Shown piece by piece: positions 15,793 to 26,005 of a DNA stretch of 48,446 nt. Position 1 is the first letter of the stretch. Every line of letters begins with the position of its first letter. The position numbers and the translations under genes were made by a program. Location: positions 1-48,446 of the forward strand of contig DATEZO010000239.1 in assembly GCA_035255485.1 (NCBI GenBank), given 5' to 3'. Below the pieces are notes generated by a model. It had not been told where the DNA came from. It saw nothing but the letters and a program-made list of their open reading frames with translations, and made no database searches. This DNA comes from DATEZO01 sp035255485 (lineage in GTDB: Bacteria; Pseudomonadota; Gammaproteobacteria; Burkholderiales; Burkholderiaceae_D).

Positions 15793-15825
15793 GATAGTCA
15801 TAATTATAATATAGCTATGACTATC
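15793..15825. promoter_or_regulatory. TetR operator in the divergent promoter region
   Basis: Perfect 10-base arms GATAGTCATA (15793-15802) and TATGACTATC (15816-15825) flank an AT-rich 13-base centre. The site lies between the operon start and the divergent TetR gene and covers the operon's -10 region. This placement is typical of autoregulated TetR repression of a neighbouring operon. Confidence 0.75.
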
Positions 15826-15834
15826 TGTTTGCAA
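15806..15834 (-). promoter_or_regulatory. Candidate sigma-70 promoter of the sugar operon
   Basis: On the minus strand a -35 TTGCAA (15829-15834) is followed after exactly 17 bases by a -10 TATTAT (15806-15811), about 48 bases upstream of the first gene. The -10 sits in the middle of the TetR palindrome, so repressor binding would block it. Confidence 0.5.
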
Positions 15835-15887
15835 CAACTTTATTCGTGCAATAATTGACGTCGCCTTCCATTTCCCGATTTCGACTC

Positions 15888-16544
15888 ATGGCTACTCGCA
15901 GTTCCACTCGCAAACCCAGTCTCGCCACCAAGAAGATGCCGGCACAGCAGCGGGCAACGGATACTTATGAGCTTATCCTGGAAGTAGCGGCCCAGATGCT
16001 GGTAGATGTAGGGATCGAACGCTTGTCCACGAACATGGTTTGCGAAAGGGCAGGCTTGACGCCGCCCGCGCTATACCGCTACTTTCCGAACAAATACGCA
16101 CTGCTGTGCGAGCTCGGGCAACGCCTGATGCAGCGCCAGAACGAATTGATCCCGCAGTGGATCACGCCACAAGTACTCTCCGGCCCGGTTGTCGATCTCG
16201 AAAAGGCACTGGCAGGACTGCTACTTGATACTTACAAGGTGACAAAAAAGACGACAGGAGGCGTATGGATCCTGCGCACGCTTCGCGCAGTACCGACCCT
16301 GCAGAAAATACGCCTTGATTCGCACGCACTGGTGACTGAGGCACAAGTCCGCATGCTGGTCGACGTTTTTCCTGACGTACCACCGAAAGAGTTGATGCTG
16401 GTTGGGCGCGTCGCTGTCGATATGATTTACGCCGGTGTTGAATTGCTATTCGATGTTCCATTAAGCGCCCCCGCTGTTTCCAAGGTAGTCGCCGCAATGG
16501 TTGCCAGTCATCTTTTCCGACTTCGGGACAGGGAAGGTCGATGA
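15888..16544 (+). CDS. TetR-family transcriptional regulator
   Basis: The 218-residue protein has an N-terminal helix-turn-helix: ATDTYELILEVAAQMLVDVG, then ERLSTNMVCERAGLTPPALYRYFPNKYAL with the recognition helix. The C-terminal helical part has no family-specific signature that names a ligand. The ATG at 15888 is preferred over an in-frame TTG at 15855. The gene is divergent from the eleven-gene operon and faces a perfect palindrome, so it is very probably that operon's repressor, released by a pathway intermediate. Confidence 0.88.
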   Translation: MATRSSTRKPSLATKKMPAQQRATDTYELILEVAAQMLVDVGIERLSTNMVCERAGLTPPALYRYFPNKYALLCELGQRLMQRQNELIPQWITPQVLSGPVVDLEKALAGLLLDTYKVTKKTTGGVWILRTLRAVPTLQKIRLDSHALVTEAQVRMLVDVFPDVPPKELMLVGRVAVDMIYAGVELLFDVPLSAPAVSKVVAAMVASHLFRLRDREGR

Positions 16545-16830
16545 TCGCCGATTATGTAGGCGATGAACTGATTCTGAAACCAGACCTCACACGAAATTCC
16601 TGACGCTACCCCGCGAAATCAAACAACTGACCGGCATTGAACACAACCAATGTCGAACAGCACGCACCCAGCACAACCACATCGTGCGCCATGCCGATCT
16701 GGATTCGCCTTGCCAACCTGGCCTCTAAAACCGGCAAAAAGCCTATCGCCTCCAGCACGGCCTGCTGGACGATTACCTGTGCCAGTAATTTAATAATCCG
16801 TCCGTCAAGATGCGCTTTGCGTAAGTCTTA
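16545..16830 (+). pseudogene. IS4-like transposase C-terminal remnant
   Basis: A broken frame from about 16598 reads IKQLTGIEHNQCRTARTQHNH, then after an in-frame stop KAYRLQHGLLDDYLCQ, another stop and NNPSVKMRFA. This is the C-terminal tail of IS4-group DDE transposases, whose intact forms read with R-N-H-I and L-K-H-G-L patterns at the same spots. The catalytic parts and one insertion-sequence end are missing. The remnant separates the sugar operon from the glucan synthase gene. Confidence 0.55.
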
Positions 16831-17010
16831 ATAGATTGATTTTCCTTATCATTTCGATCAGGACTGTAACGTACAATTTAATTTGCACCCTGGTGGCAAT
16901 ATAAAAAACTACACAGGGCTGAACCAAATCCTGAATCATTCCAGTAACGGTTTTCAATTTTCGGTAGCACCAATAGCGAGCATCTGAAATTTCTCCACGC
17001 CTTCCACGAT

Positions 17011-17039
17011 TTGACTTATCCAGATTCGTTGAATAGAAA
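17011..17039 (+). promoter_or_regulatory. Possible promoter of the glucan synthase gene
   Basis: TTGACT at 17011-17016 and TAGAAA at 17034-17039 are spaced by 17 bases. The leader to the assigned start would be very short. The rest of 16831-17051 is AT-rich and shows no gene. Confidence 0.3.
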
Positions 17040-17051
17040 GAAACATCAGAA

Positions 17052-20000
17052 TTGAAACCAGACCGCAAATCCCTACGCGATTATTTACGCGATTTTAAAA
17101 ATGTATTACTGGCAAAAAATATTTCCAGCCAGCAAACAGGTAAAGAATTGCCTCTGCGCGCAGAATTATTTAGCGCCATGCAGATGGAGCAGCACGGGCG
17201 CATTCTAGCCAGCGCTCATAAGCTCAGCACTGGACGTGGGCGCGACCAGTTATTGTCACGTCTCGCTGAAAATGAAACTACCATTATTGACGCCTGCAGC
17301 CAGTTAACCAAGGCAATCAAAGCAGGCCGTCAAGTGACACCCGCAGCAGAATGGCTGCTTGATAATTTTTACCTGATAGAAGAACAAATCCACACCGCCA
17401 AGCGGCATCTTCCCAAGAATTACAGCAAGGAATTACCGTGCTTGTTGCGCGGCGCTTCCGCCGGCAAACCACGTGTATATGACATCGCATTGGAAACCAT
17501 TTCACATGGCGATGGTCGGGTTGATCCTGAAAATCTGTCATGCTTCGTCGCCGCCTACCATCAGGTCACGACACTGAAACTTGGTGAACTGTGGGCAATC
17601 CCGATCATGCTGCGTCTTGCACTGATCGAAAACCTGCGACGCGTTGCCACTCGTCTGGCAACCACCCGCATCAACCGCAATCTGGCTTATTCCTGGGCCG
17701 AAAAAATGGCGGAGACTGCCGAAAATGATCCAAGTAATCTAATTCTGCTGGTCGCCGACATGGCGCGCTCAGATCCGCCGATGGACAGTTCATTCGTTGC
17801 CGAACTGGTGCGGCGCTTGCAAGGGCATAGCCCGGCATTGACGCTACCCCTGACTTGGCTGTCACAACGGCTGGCAGAGTCGGGCCAAACTATCGAACAC
17901 CTGGTCCAGTTCGAAAATCAGCAGCAAGCCGCTGATCAGGTATCAATTAGCAATAGCATCGGCAGCCTGCGCTTCCTCAGTGCAATGGACTGGCGCGATT
18001 TTGTCGAAGCCATGAGCGTAGTCGATCACACTTTGCGCAAAGACCCAGCCAACGTTTATGCCAGAATGGATTTTGCGACACGCGATCGCTATCGACATGT
18101 GGTCGAAAGAATTGCCAAGCATAGCCGCCTTTCAGAAGTTGACGTTGCCGACAGCGCCATCCGTCTTGCCAACGCCAAGGCAACGAAGGCCGGTGTCAAC
18201 GACCGTACTGCGCATGTCGGTTATTACCTGATTGGCAATGGCCTGCCGGAATTGGAACGATCTACAGCTTTCCGGTTGCCCGCTAAGGAAGCGCTACAGC
18301 GCGCAGGCAGAGGCTCACCATTGGCAGTCTATCTTGGCAGCATATTATTACTGACTTTGACCGCCACTGGCATCATCGTTGCCAAAGCCTATGCCGATGG
18401 GGTGAGCAAATGGTTGATCGCGCTGATCGGATTGATTGCTCTGATTGCCACCAGCCAGCTTGCACTGTCCATGATCAACTGGCTTGCCACCCTGATTGCA
18501 ATACCCCGCCCGCTTCCGCGTATGGATTTTTCCGAGGGTATTCCAGTTGAATCGCGCACGCTCGTCGTTGTACCGACGATGTTGTTCACATTACAGAATA
18601 TCGATAGCCTGACCGAGGCACTTGAGGTTCGTTTTCTCGCAAATCGCGACAATAATCTGCGCTTTTGCCTGCTGACTGATTTCGGCGATGCAAAAACAGA
18701 AACGATGCCGGCCGATGAAATCCTGCTGGAGCACGCAAAGAAAAACATTGATGAACTAAACCAGAAACACCACCGCGCCAATGGCGACAACTTTTTGCTA
18801 TTGCATCGGCCGCGGCGCTGGAACACACAGGAAAAAATCTGGATGGGTTACGAGCGCAAGCGCGGCAAGCTAGCCGACTTGAACGCCTTCTTGCGGGGCG
18901 GCGCGGCCGACGCGTTCTCACTGATCGTTGGCAACACTGATGGTCTGACCATCGTCAGGTATGTGATTACGCTCGACACCGACACCGAACTGCCGCGCGA
19001 CACCGCACGTAAATTTGTTGCCACAATGGCGCATCCCCTGAACCGGGCGCAGTACGATGCAAAGCGCCAGCGTGTCTGTGACGGTTACGGCATCTTGCAG
19101 CCACGTGTGGTGGCCAGCTTGCCTGGTGCCGAGGCATCGCGCTATGAGCTGCTGTGCGTCGGCGAAGCAGGCATCGATCCATACACGCGCACCGTGTCAG
19201 ATGTCTATCAGGACGTATTCGGCGAAGGCTCGTTTATTGGCAAGGGCATTTATGATGTGGATGCTTTTGAACAGGCATTGAACGGCCGTATGCCGGAGAA
19301 TCGTATTCTCAGCCATGACCTGCTTGAGGGATGCTATGCGCGCGCCGGCCTGCTGAGCGATGTGCAACTTTATGAAGCATACCCTTCCCGCTACAGCGCC
19401 GATGTCAAGCGCCACCATCGCTGGATACGCGGGGACTGGCAAATCGCATCATGGATGCTACCAGTCGTGCCCGGCGCACGCGATGCATCGACTGGCAAGA
19501 TTACGCACCACCGCAATCCCTTATCAGCCCTATCGCGCTGGAAGCTATTCGACAATCTGCGCCGCAGCATCGTACCGTTTTCCTTGACGGCACTGTTATT
19601 GACTGGCTGGTCTGCGCTGCCATCAGCCTGGCTCTGGACCTGTACGGTACTTGGCATCTTGCTGATCCCATCGATCAGCGCGTTCATATTGAGCCTCACC
19701 AGCAAGCCACGCGATGTGCTGTTGCATCAGCATTTTTCCGCGTTGCTGAAGTCGACCACCCAACACTTCCTGCATGCGACATTGACATTGATATTCTTGC
19801 CGTATGAAGCTTGGGTCAATCTCGACGCAATTATTCGAACCCAATGGCGGGTGCTGGTTTCACATAGGCGGCTGCTGGAATGGAACCCGTCGAGCGAAGC
19901 AAATCGCCAAGTAGGTAACGAGCTTTATTCTTATTATCGGTCGATGTGGATCGCACCGCTAATCGCACTTGCCACCGCCGCCTATATGCTCATGAACAAT

Positions 20001-23000
20001 CCAATGGCGCTGGAAGCGGCTGCGCCCATCCTGCTGCTGTGGCTGGCATCACCCATCGTCGGGTATTGGATGAGTAGGCCGATCGCACGCCGCCCTGTGC
20101 AGTTATCAAATGAACAGATGCTGTTTCTGACATCGCTGTCGCGCAAGACATGGCAATTTTTTGCCACTTACGTCGGCCCGGAAGACAACTGGCTACCGCC
20201 CGATAACGTACAGGAACATCCCGTCACAGTCATCGCACACCGTACATCGCCCACCAACATCGGCCTGTCGCTGCTTGCCAATCTTGCCGCACATGATTTC
20301 GGCTACATTTCTACCGGAAATTTGATCGAACGGTCCAAAAACACCCTGCATACCATGGCCGCACTGGAACGTTATCAGGGCCATTTCTACAACTGGTACG
20401 ATACGCAAACCCTGAAGCCGTTGCACCCAGCTTATGTATCGGCGGTAGACAGCGGCAATCTTGCCGGCCATCTGCTTACACTGCGCCCTGGCCTGACAGG
20501 ATTGCTTGATGCACCGATACTCGGCGCCCGTGTATTCCTCGGCATCCGCGATACCTTTGAAATATTACGTACGGCCGCAGGCGGCACACTACCGGAAAAC
20601 CTGCTCCAGTTTGAGAAAGACCTGGATTCCGTCTGTCAGACTGCACCGGACACGTTGATGGTCGCTTACGATTATCTGGAACAGCTGAACCACTGCGCCA
20701 CGAGCTTTGCCGCAAGTTTCAGCACATCATCGGATACGCCGATCAACGGTTGGGCACACACACTGGCGAACCAGTGCCGTGAAGCGCTGAATGAACTCAG
20801 CTTTCTCGCTCCGTGGGCGCAGATGCTCGCATCTGCAGAATGGATCAGCGACTATCCCCGCCTCGGCGCGATTCCAACGCTACGTCAGCTGGCACAGACC
20901 CATACCAGCCTGGCGCCGGCATTTAAAGATCGTCTTGCCAGTTATACCGATCCGAGCGATTCGGAACACCTGTCCACTCTTAATCAACTAGTGTTCGAAG
21001 GCAGCAGCCGTGCCGCTGAACGCATGCTATTGATCGACCAGCTCACGCTACAATCCACAGAATTCGCACGGATGGAATATGGTTTTCTGTACGATCCCAT
21101 CACGCACCTGCTGGCGATCGGCTACAACGTTACCGAACGACGCCGCGATACCAGCTGCTATGACCTGCTGGCCTCGGAAGCCAGGCTGGCCACCTTCGTC
21201 GCCATCGCACAGGGGCAGCTACCGCAGGAAAGCTGGTTTGCACTCGGACGCCAGCTCACTATTGCCGGAGGCAAACCGATTCTGTTATCGTGGAGCGGGT
21301 CGATGTTCGAATACCTGATGCCGCTGCTGGTAATGCCGACGTTTGAAAATACTCTGCTCGACCAGACCTATCGTTCCGCAGTGGCAAGACAGATCGAATA
21401 CGGCGCACAGCGTGGAGTGCAATGGGGTATGTCGGAATCTGGCTACCACACATTCGATGCCAGCTTGAACTATCAGTACCGTGCATTCGGTGTGCCGGGA
21501 CTCGGCTTCAAGCGTGGTCTCGGTGACGACCTGGTAATCGCACCATATGCATCAATGATGGCATTGATGATCGCGCCGGAAGAGGCATGTAAAAACCTGC
21601 AGCAATTGTCGACCCATGGATTCGAAGGCGAGTTCGGCTTTTATGAAGCCATCGATTACACGCCGTCACGCCTGCCCCGCGGCCAGACCCATGCGGTGAT
21701 CCGCTCGTTCATGGCGCATCATCAGAGCATGGGTTTCCTATCGCTGGCATATCTGCTGCTTGACCGCCCGATGCAGAAACGTTTCGAATCCAACCCCCTA
21801 TTCCAGGCAACGATGTCCCTGCTGCATGAACGCGTCCCGAAAGCAAGTGCAATCTATTCGAACATCACAGAACTGGTCGACATCCATACTGCATCGGCTC
21901 CCGAGGAAATGCAGATGCGCGTGCTGCAGCGTCCGGACCCTCGCACGCCGGAAGTTCAGCTATTATCCAACGGCCGTTACCATGTAATGGTTACCAGTGC
22001 TGGCGGCAGCTACAGCCGCTGGAACGATATGGCGATTACTCGTTGGCGGGAAGATAGCACCCGCGATAATTGGGGCACGTTCTGTTATGTGCGTGACATG
22101 GAAGACGGCCGCTTCTGGTCGACCGGATTTCAGCCCACACTGATACAGCCGAAGAATTACGAAGTGATTTTCTCCGAAGGCCGCGCCGAATTCCGCCGCA
22201 GCGACAATAATCTCGACATGCACACTGAAATCGTCGTGTCGCCGGAAGACGATATCGAACTGCATCGTACCCGCATTACCAATTGCTCGCGCTTGCGCAA
22301 AACCATCGAAATCACCAGTTATGCGGAAGTAGTGCTGGCGCCGGCGGCTGCAGATGCCATGCACCCAACTTTCAGCAACTTGTTCGTCCAGACCGAAATC
22401 ATTCATCTCCGCCATGCCATACTGTGCTCCCGTCGCCCGCGTTCAGTGAATGAAAAAACACCATGGATGTTTCATTTGATGGCGGTGCATGGCGCCGACA
22501 CTGGACTGGTTTCATACGAAACCGACCGCATGCAATTCATCGGCCGCGGCAATACCACCGCCGCGCCTCAAGCGATGCGAGACCTCGCGCCGCTGGCTGG
22601 TAATGAAGGCTCGGTGCTTGATCCGATCGCCGCGATCCGTTATGAGATCACGCTTGACGCGGAACAGACGGCCACCATCGACATGGTGACCGGCATCGGT
22701 GAATCGCGGGATAGTTGCCTCGGCCTGATCGAAAAATATCAGGATCGTTATCTGGCAGACCGCGTGGTTGAACTATCGTGGACCCATAGCCAGGTCGTAT
22801 TACGCCAGCTGAACGCCAGCGAAGCCGACGCGCAGCTCTATGGACGCCTGGCGAATTCGGTCATATATGTCAATCCGCTGCTGCGTGCCGATGCCAGTAT
22901 CCTGATCCGCAATCAGCGCGGGCAATCAGGATTGTGGAGTTCCGCTATTTCTGGCGACCTGCCGATCGTGCTAGTGCAGATCAGGAATCAGGGAAATATC

Positions 23001-25784
23001 GCGCTTGTGCGTCAGTTGGTGCAAGCGCACGCGTATTGGCGTTCGAAGGGTCTAGCCGTCGACCTCGTGATCTGGAACGAAGATTATGCCGGCTATCGAC
23101 AGCTCCTGCAGGAGCAAATCATCGGGCTGATTTCCTCCGTCATCGGTGCCCATGCGATTGATCGTCCAGGCGGCATTTTTGTACGGTTGGCCGATCAGAT
23201 ATCCAATGAAGACCGTGTACTGTTCCAGTCGGTGGCGCGGGTGATTCTAAGCGACGCCCACGGCACACTGGCCGAGCAGATCAGCCGTCGCGACCAGATG
23301 GAAGTCCGCGTACCGCTCCTGACGCCAACGCAAGCTCTGTCGCTGAGCGCAGCGTACAAGGACGCTGTCCCGCCAGGGCGGGATTTGATCCTTTCGAACG
23401 GAATGGGTGGCTTCACGCCGGATGGGCGCGAATATGTGATCACTCTTTCAGCCGGCCAAGTCACACCCGCGCCATGGAGCAATGTGATGGCGAATCCGCA
23501 GTTCGGCACCGTTATTTCCGAAAGCGGCCAGGCGTATACCTGGGGTGAGAATGCGCATGAATTCCGTCTGACACCATGGGCCAATGATCCAGTCAGCGAT
23601 ACTGGCGGTGAAGCCTTCTATCTGCGTGACGAAGAGACCGGGCTCTACTGGTCCCCCACTCCGCTACCGCGTCGCAGCCTGGGCAAAGGTGACTATGTCA
23701 CGCGGCATGGCTTCGGCTACAGCGTGTTCGAGCATAGTGAAGACGGCATCGCTTCCGAGTTGACCGTCTATGTCGCGGTGGATGCGTCAATCAAATATTC
23801 GGTGCTGCGCATACGCAATGATTCCGATGCGATTCGCAAGCTGTCTGCCACAGGGTATGTCGAATGGGTGCTCGGCGATCTGCGCCCGAAATCAGCGATG
23901 CACATCATCACCGAAACCGACCCGGCGACCGGTGCACTGTTTGCACGTAATCCGTACAACACCGAATTCGCCGGGCGAACTGCGTTCTTTGATGTCGATA
24001 CCACATCGCGCACTATCAGCGGCGACCGGAATGAGTTCATCGGCCGAAACAGATCATTGCAGAATCCCGCTGCGATGGAACGGATACGTCTGTCCGGCAA
24101 GTTTGGCGCTGGCCTCGATCCATGTGCTGCGATGCAGGTACACTTCGAGCTAGTCCCTGGGCAGCAGCGCGAGATCGTGTTCATGCTCGGTATGGCCGGC
24201 AGCCGTCGGGCCGATATCGGCGATCTGGTGCAGCGTTACCGCGGCAGCACCGCAGCACAGGATGCGCTCAACGCCGTACATACCTATTGGGATCGCACAC
24301 TGGGTGCAGTACAGGTCGAAACACCGGACCAATCGCTGAATGTCCTCGCCAACGGCTGGTTGATATACCAGACTATCGCTTGCCGCATATGGGCACGTAG
24401 CGGTTACTACCAGTCAGGCGGCGCATTCGGCTTCCGCGACCAGTTGCAGGACACCATGGCATTGGTGCACACCCAGCCGAAACTGGTGCGCGAACATCTG
24501 CTGTTGTGCGCAGCCCATCAATTCATCGAAGGCGATGTACAGCACTGGTGGCATCCACCGACTGGTCGCGGGGTTCGCACACACTGCTCTGACGATTACC
24601 TGTGGCTGCCGCTGGCAGTCCATCGTTATGTGATCAGCAGCGGCGATAGCGGCGTACTGGACGAGACAGTACGCTTCATCGAAGGCCGCCCGGTCAATCA
24701 GGATGAAGATTCCTACTATGACCTGCCGAGCCGTTCCGTTGAGGTTGCAACGCTGTATGAGCATTGCGTGCGCGCGATTGAAAGAGGACTGACATTCGGC
24801 ATGCATGGCCTGTCGCTGATCGGCTCTTGCGACTGGAACGACGGCATGGACAAAGTTGGTGCAGGCGGCAAAGGCGAAAGTGTCTGGCTTAGCTTCTTCC
24901 TGTACGAAGTCCTGATGCGTTTTGCTGATATCGCCACACTCCGCAACGACCACGCCTTCTCCGATCACTGCCGTGCCGAAGCGGAAGAGCTGCGCCAGAA
25001 TATTGAAAAAAATGGCTGGGATGGCGAATGGTATCGTCGCGCGTATTTCGATGACGGCACACCGCTTGGTTCCGCTCAGAACGTGGAATGTCAAATCGAT
25101 TCAATTTCGCAAAGCTGGTCGGTATTGTCCGGCGCTGGTGATCCGAAGCGTTCACGCATGGCAATGCAGGCAGTCGACCGCCGATTGGTGCGACGAGAAG
25201 ACGCGATCATCCAGCTGCTCGATCCACCATTCGACAAATCCGACCAGAATCCCGGCTATATCCGCGGCTATGTTCCAGGCGTCCGGGAAAACGGCGGGCA
25301 GTACACGCATGCGGCAATCTGGGCTGCGATGGCGTTTGCCAGGATGGGCGATAACCGGCGCGCGTGGGAATTACTACAGATGATCAATCCGGTCAATCAC
25401 GGCAAGACGGCAGAGAACATTACCACATACAAGGTCGAACCTTATGTCGTTGCAGCCGACGTGTATGCGGTAGCGCCGCACACTGGCCGTGGCGGCTGGA
25501 CCTGGTACACCGGATCATCAGGATGGATGTACCGGTTGATCGTGGAATCGCTGCTGGGCTTGAAACTGGAAAGCGACAAGCTGACGGTCACGCCATGCCT
25601 GCCGGATGGCTGGAGCACATATAAGTTGCATTATCGGTATTACGACACGATGTACCGGATTGTGGTGACGCAAGGCGGCGTTGCGGGGGTGACGGTAGAT
25701 GGCGTTGAGCAAATGGACGGCGTGATTGCGCTCGTAGACGACCAGCAGGAGCATGCAGTAGAAATAGTGACGCCTGCGCCGTAA
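17052..25784 (+). CDS. ndvB: Cyclic beta-1,2-glucan synthase (GT84-GH94)
   Basis: The 2910-residue membrane protein matches the ChvB/NdvB family in size and order. After a cytoplasmic N-terminal part, hydrophobic segments lie at ~427-480. A GT84 glycosyltransferase domain follows, with the metal-binding ITLDTDTELPR (~639-649) and HHRWIRGDWQ (~788-798). More membrane segments are at ~838-880 and ~967-1010. Then come a glycoamylase-like domain (~1340-1560), two beta-sandwich glycosyltransferase-36 modules and a C-terminal GH94 phosphorylase-type domain. The GH94 part has FGFRDQLQD and CDWNDGMD (~2591-2598), with the likely catalytic Asp. It makes cyclic glucans for the periplasm, important in osmotic adaptation. 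The start is a TTG without a strong ribosome site. The first ATG, near residue 43, would cut into the conserved N-terminus. Transcribed alone. Confidence 0.93.
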   Translation: MKPDRKSLRDYLRDFKNVLLAKNISSQQTGKELPLRAELFSAMQMEQHGRILASAHKLSTGRGRDQLLSRLAENETTIIDACSQLTKAIKAGRQVTPAAEWLLDNFYLIEEQIHTAKRHLPKNYSKELPCLLRGASAGKPRVYDIALETISHGDGRVDPENLSCFVAAYHQVTTLKLGELWAIPIMLRLALIENLRRVATRLATTRINRNLAYSWAEKMAETAENDPSNLILLVADMARSDPPMDSSFVAELVRRLQGHSPALTLPLTWLSQRLAESGQTIEHLVQFENQQQAADQVSISNSIGSLRFLSAMDWRDFVEAMSVVDHTLRKDPANVYARMDFATRDRYRHVVERIAKHSRLSEVDVADSAIRLANAKATKAGVNDRTAHVGYYLIGNGLPELERSTAFRLPAKEALQRAGRGSPLAVYLGSILLLTLTATGIIVAKAYADGVSKWLIALIGLIALIATSQLALSMINWLATLIAIPRPLPRMDFSEGIPVESRTLVVVPTMLFTLQNIDSLTEALEVRFLANRDNNLRFCLLTDFGDAKTETMPADEILLEHAKKNIDELNQKHHRANGDNFLLLHRPRRWNTQEKIWMGYERKRGKLADLNAFLRGGAADAFSLIVGNTDGLTIVRYVITLDTDTELPRDTARKFVATMAHPLNRAQYDAKRQRVCDGYGILQPRVVASLPGAEASRYELLCVGEAGIDPYTRTVSDVYQDVFGEGSFIGKGIYDVDAFEQALNGRMPENRILSHDLLEGCYARAGLLSDVQLYEAYPSRYSADVKRHHRWIRGDWQIASWMLPVVPGARDASTGKITHHRNPLSALSRWKLFDNLRRSIVPFSLTALLLTGWSALPSAWLWTCTVLGILLIPSISAFILSLTSKPRDVLLHQHFSALLKSTTQHFLHATLTLIFLPYEAWVNLDAIIRTQWRVLVSHRRLLEWNPSSEANRQVGNELYSYYRSMWIAPLIALATAAYMLMNNPMALEAAAPILLLWLASPIVGYWMSRPIARRPVQLSNEQMLFLTSLSRKTWQFFATYVGPEDNWLPPDNVQEHPVTVIAHRTSPTNIGLSLLANLAAHDFGYISTGNLIERSKNTLHTMAALERYQGHFYNWYDTQTLKPLHPAYVSAVDSGNLAGHLLTLRPGLTGLLDAPILGARVFLGIRDTFEILRTAAGGTLPENLLQFEKDLDSVCQTAPDTLMVAYDYLEQLNHCATSFAASFSTSSDTPINGWAHTLANQCREALNELSFLAPWAQMLASAEWISDYPRLGAIPTLRQLAQTHTSLAPAFKDRLASYTDPSDSEHLSTLNQLVFEGSSRAAERMLLIDQLTLQSTEFARMEYGFLYDPITHLLAIGYNVTERRRDTSCYDLLASEARLATFVAIAQGQLPQESWFALGRQLTIAGGKPILLSWSGSMFEYLMPLLVMPTFENTLLDQTYRSAVARQIEYGAQRGVQWGMSESGYHTFDASLNYQYRAFGVPGLGFKRGLGDDLVIAPYASMMALMIAPEEACKNLQQLSTHGFEGEFGFYEAIDYTPSRLPRGQTHAVIRSFMAHHQSMGFLSLAYLLLDRPMQKRFESNPLFQATMSLLHERVPKASAIYSNITELVDIHTASAPEEMQMRVLQRPDPRTPEVQLLSNGRYHVMVTSAGGSYSRWNDMAITRWREDSTRDNWGTFCYVRDMEDGRFWSTGFQPTLIQPKNYEVIFSEGRAEFRRSDNNLDMHTEIVVSPEDDIELHRTRITNCSRLRKTIEITSYAEVVLAPAAADAMHPTFSNLFVQTEIIHLRHAILCSRRPRSVNEKTPWMFHLMAVHGADTGLVSYETDRMQFIGRGNTTAAPQAMRDLAPLAGNEGSVLDPIAAIRYEITLDAEQTATIDMVTGIGESRDSCLGLIEKYQDRYLADRVVELSWTHSQVVLRQLNASEADAQLYGRLANSVIYVNPLLRADASILIRNQRGQSGLWSSAISGDLPIVLVQIRNQGNIALVRQLVQAHAYWRSKGLAVDLVIWNEDYAGYRQLLQEQIIGLISSVIGAHAIDRPGGIFVRLADQISNEDRVLFQSVARVILSDAHGTLAEQISRRDQMEVRVPLLTPTQALSLSAAYKDAVPPGRDLILSNGMGGFTPDGREYVITLSAGQVTPAPWSNVMANPQFGTVISESGQAYTWGENAHEFRLTPWANDPVSDTGGEAFYLRDEETGLYWSPTPLPRRSLGKGDYVTRHGFGYSVFEHSEDGIASELTVYVAVDASIKYSVLRIRNDSDAIRKLSATGYVEWVLGDLRPKSAMHIITETDPATGALFARNPYNTEFAGRTAFFDVDTTSRTISGDRNEFIGRNRSLQNPAAMERIRLSGKFGAGLDPCAAMQVHFELVPGQQREIVFMLGMAGSRRADIGDLVQRYRGSTAAQDALNAVHTYWDRTLGAVQVETPDQSLNVLANGWLIYQTIACRIWARSGYYQSGGAFGFRDQLQDTMALVHTQPKLVREHLLLCAAHQFIEGDVQHWWHPPTGRGVRTHCSDDYLWLPLAVHRYVISSGDSGVLDETVRFIEGRPVNQDEDSYYDLPSRSVEVATLYEHCVRAIERGLTFGMHGLSLIGSCDWNDGMDKVGAGGKGESVWLSFFLYEVLMRFADIATLRNDHAFSDHCRAEAEELRQNIEKNGWDGEWYRRAYFDDGTPLGSAQNVECQIDSISQSWSVLSGAGDPKRSRMAMQAVDRRLVRREDAIIQLLDPPFDKSDQNPGYIRGYVPGVRENGGQYTHAAIWAAMAFARMGDNRRAWELLQMINPVNHGKTAENITTYKVEPYVVAADVYAVAPHTGRGGWTWYTGSSGWMYRLIVESLLGLKLESDKLTVTPCLPDGWSTYKLHYRYYDTMYRIVVTQGGVAGVTVDGVEQMDGVIALVDDQQEHAVEIVTPAP

Positions 25785-25939
25785 TATTTGCCACCTGTTG
25801 CAGTGGGATCAGTTCATCGGTGATGACATTCATCGTACCCGACTCGATATCACGATGACCAATGTCGGAAGCCGGGTATTTTTGAGCATGTTTTGCGAAA
25901 TAGGTGCTTGGTTGGAGTTGTATCAGATCAGATCCGACC

Positions 25940-25980
25940 CTACATGCAATGTCCTCACTGGTCAGAACAAATGCATGTAG
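25940..25980. repeat. Inverted repeat between convergent genes
   Basis: Perfect 9-base arms CTACATGCA (25940-25948) and TGCATGTAG (25972-25980) are separated by 23 bases. It lies between the ends of the glucan synthase and helicase genes. There is no T-run, so a terminator role is doubtful. The rest of 25785-26005 shows no gene. Confidence 0.35.
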
Positions 25981-26005
25981 AAACGGGGGGGCCGGGCAGA
26001 ATCAA

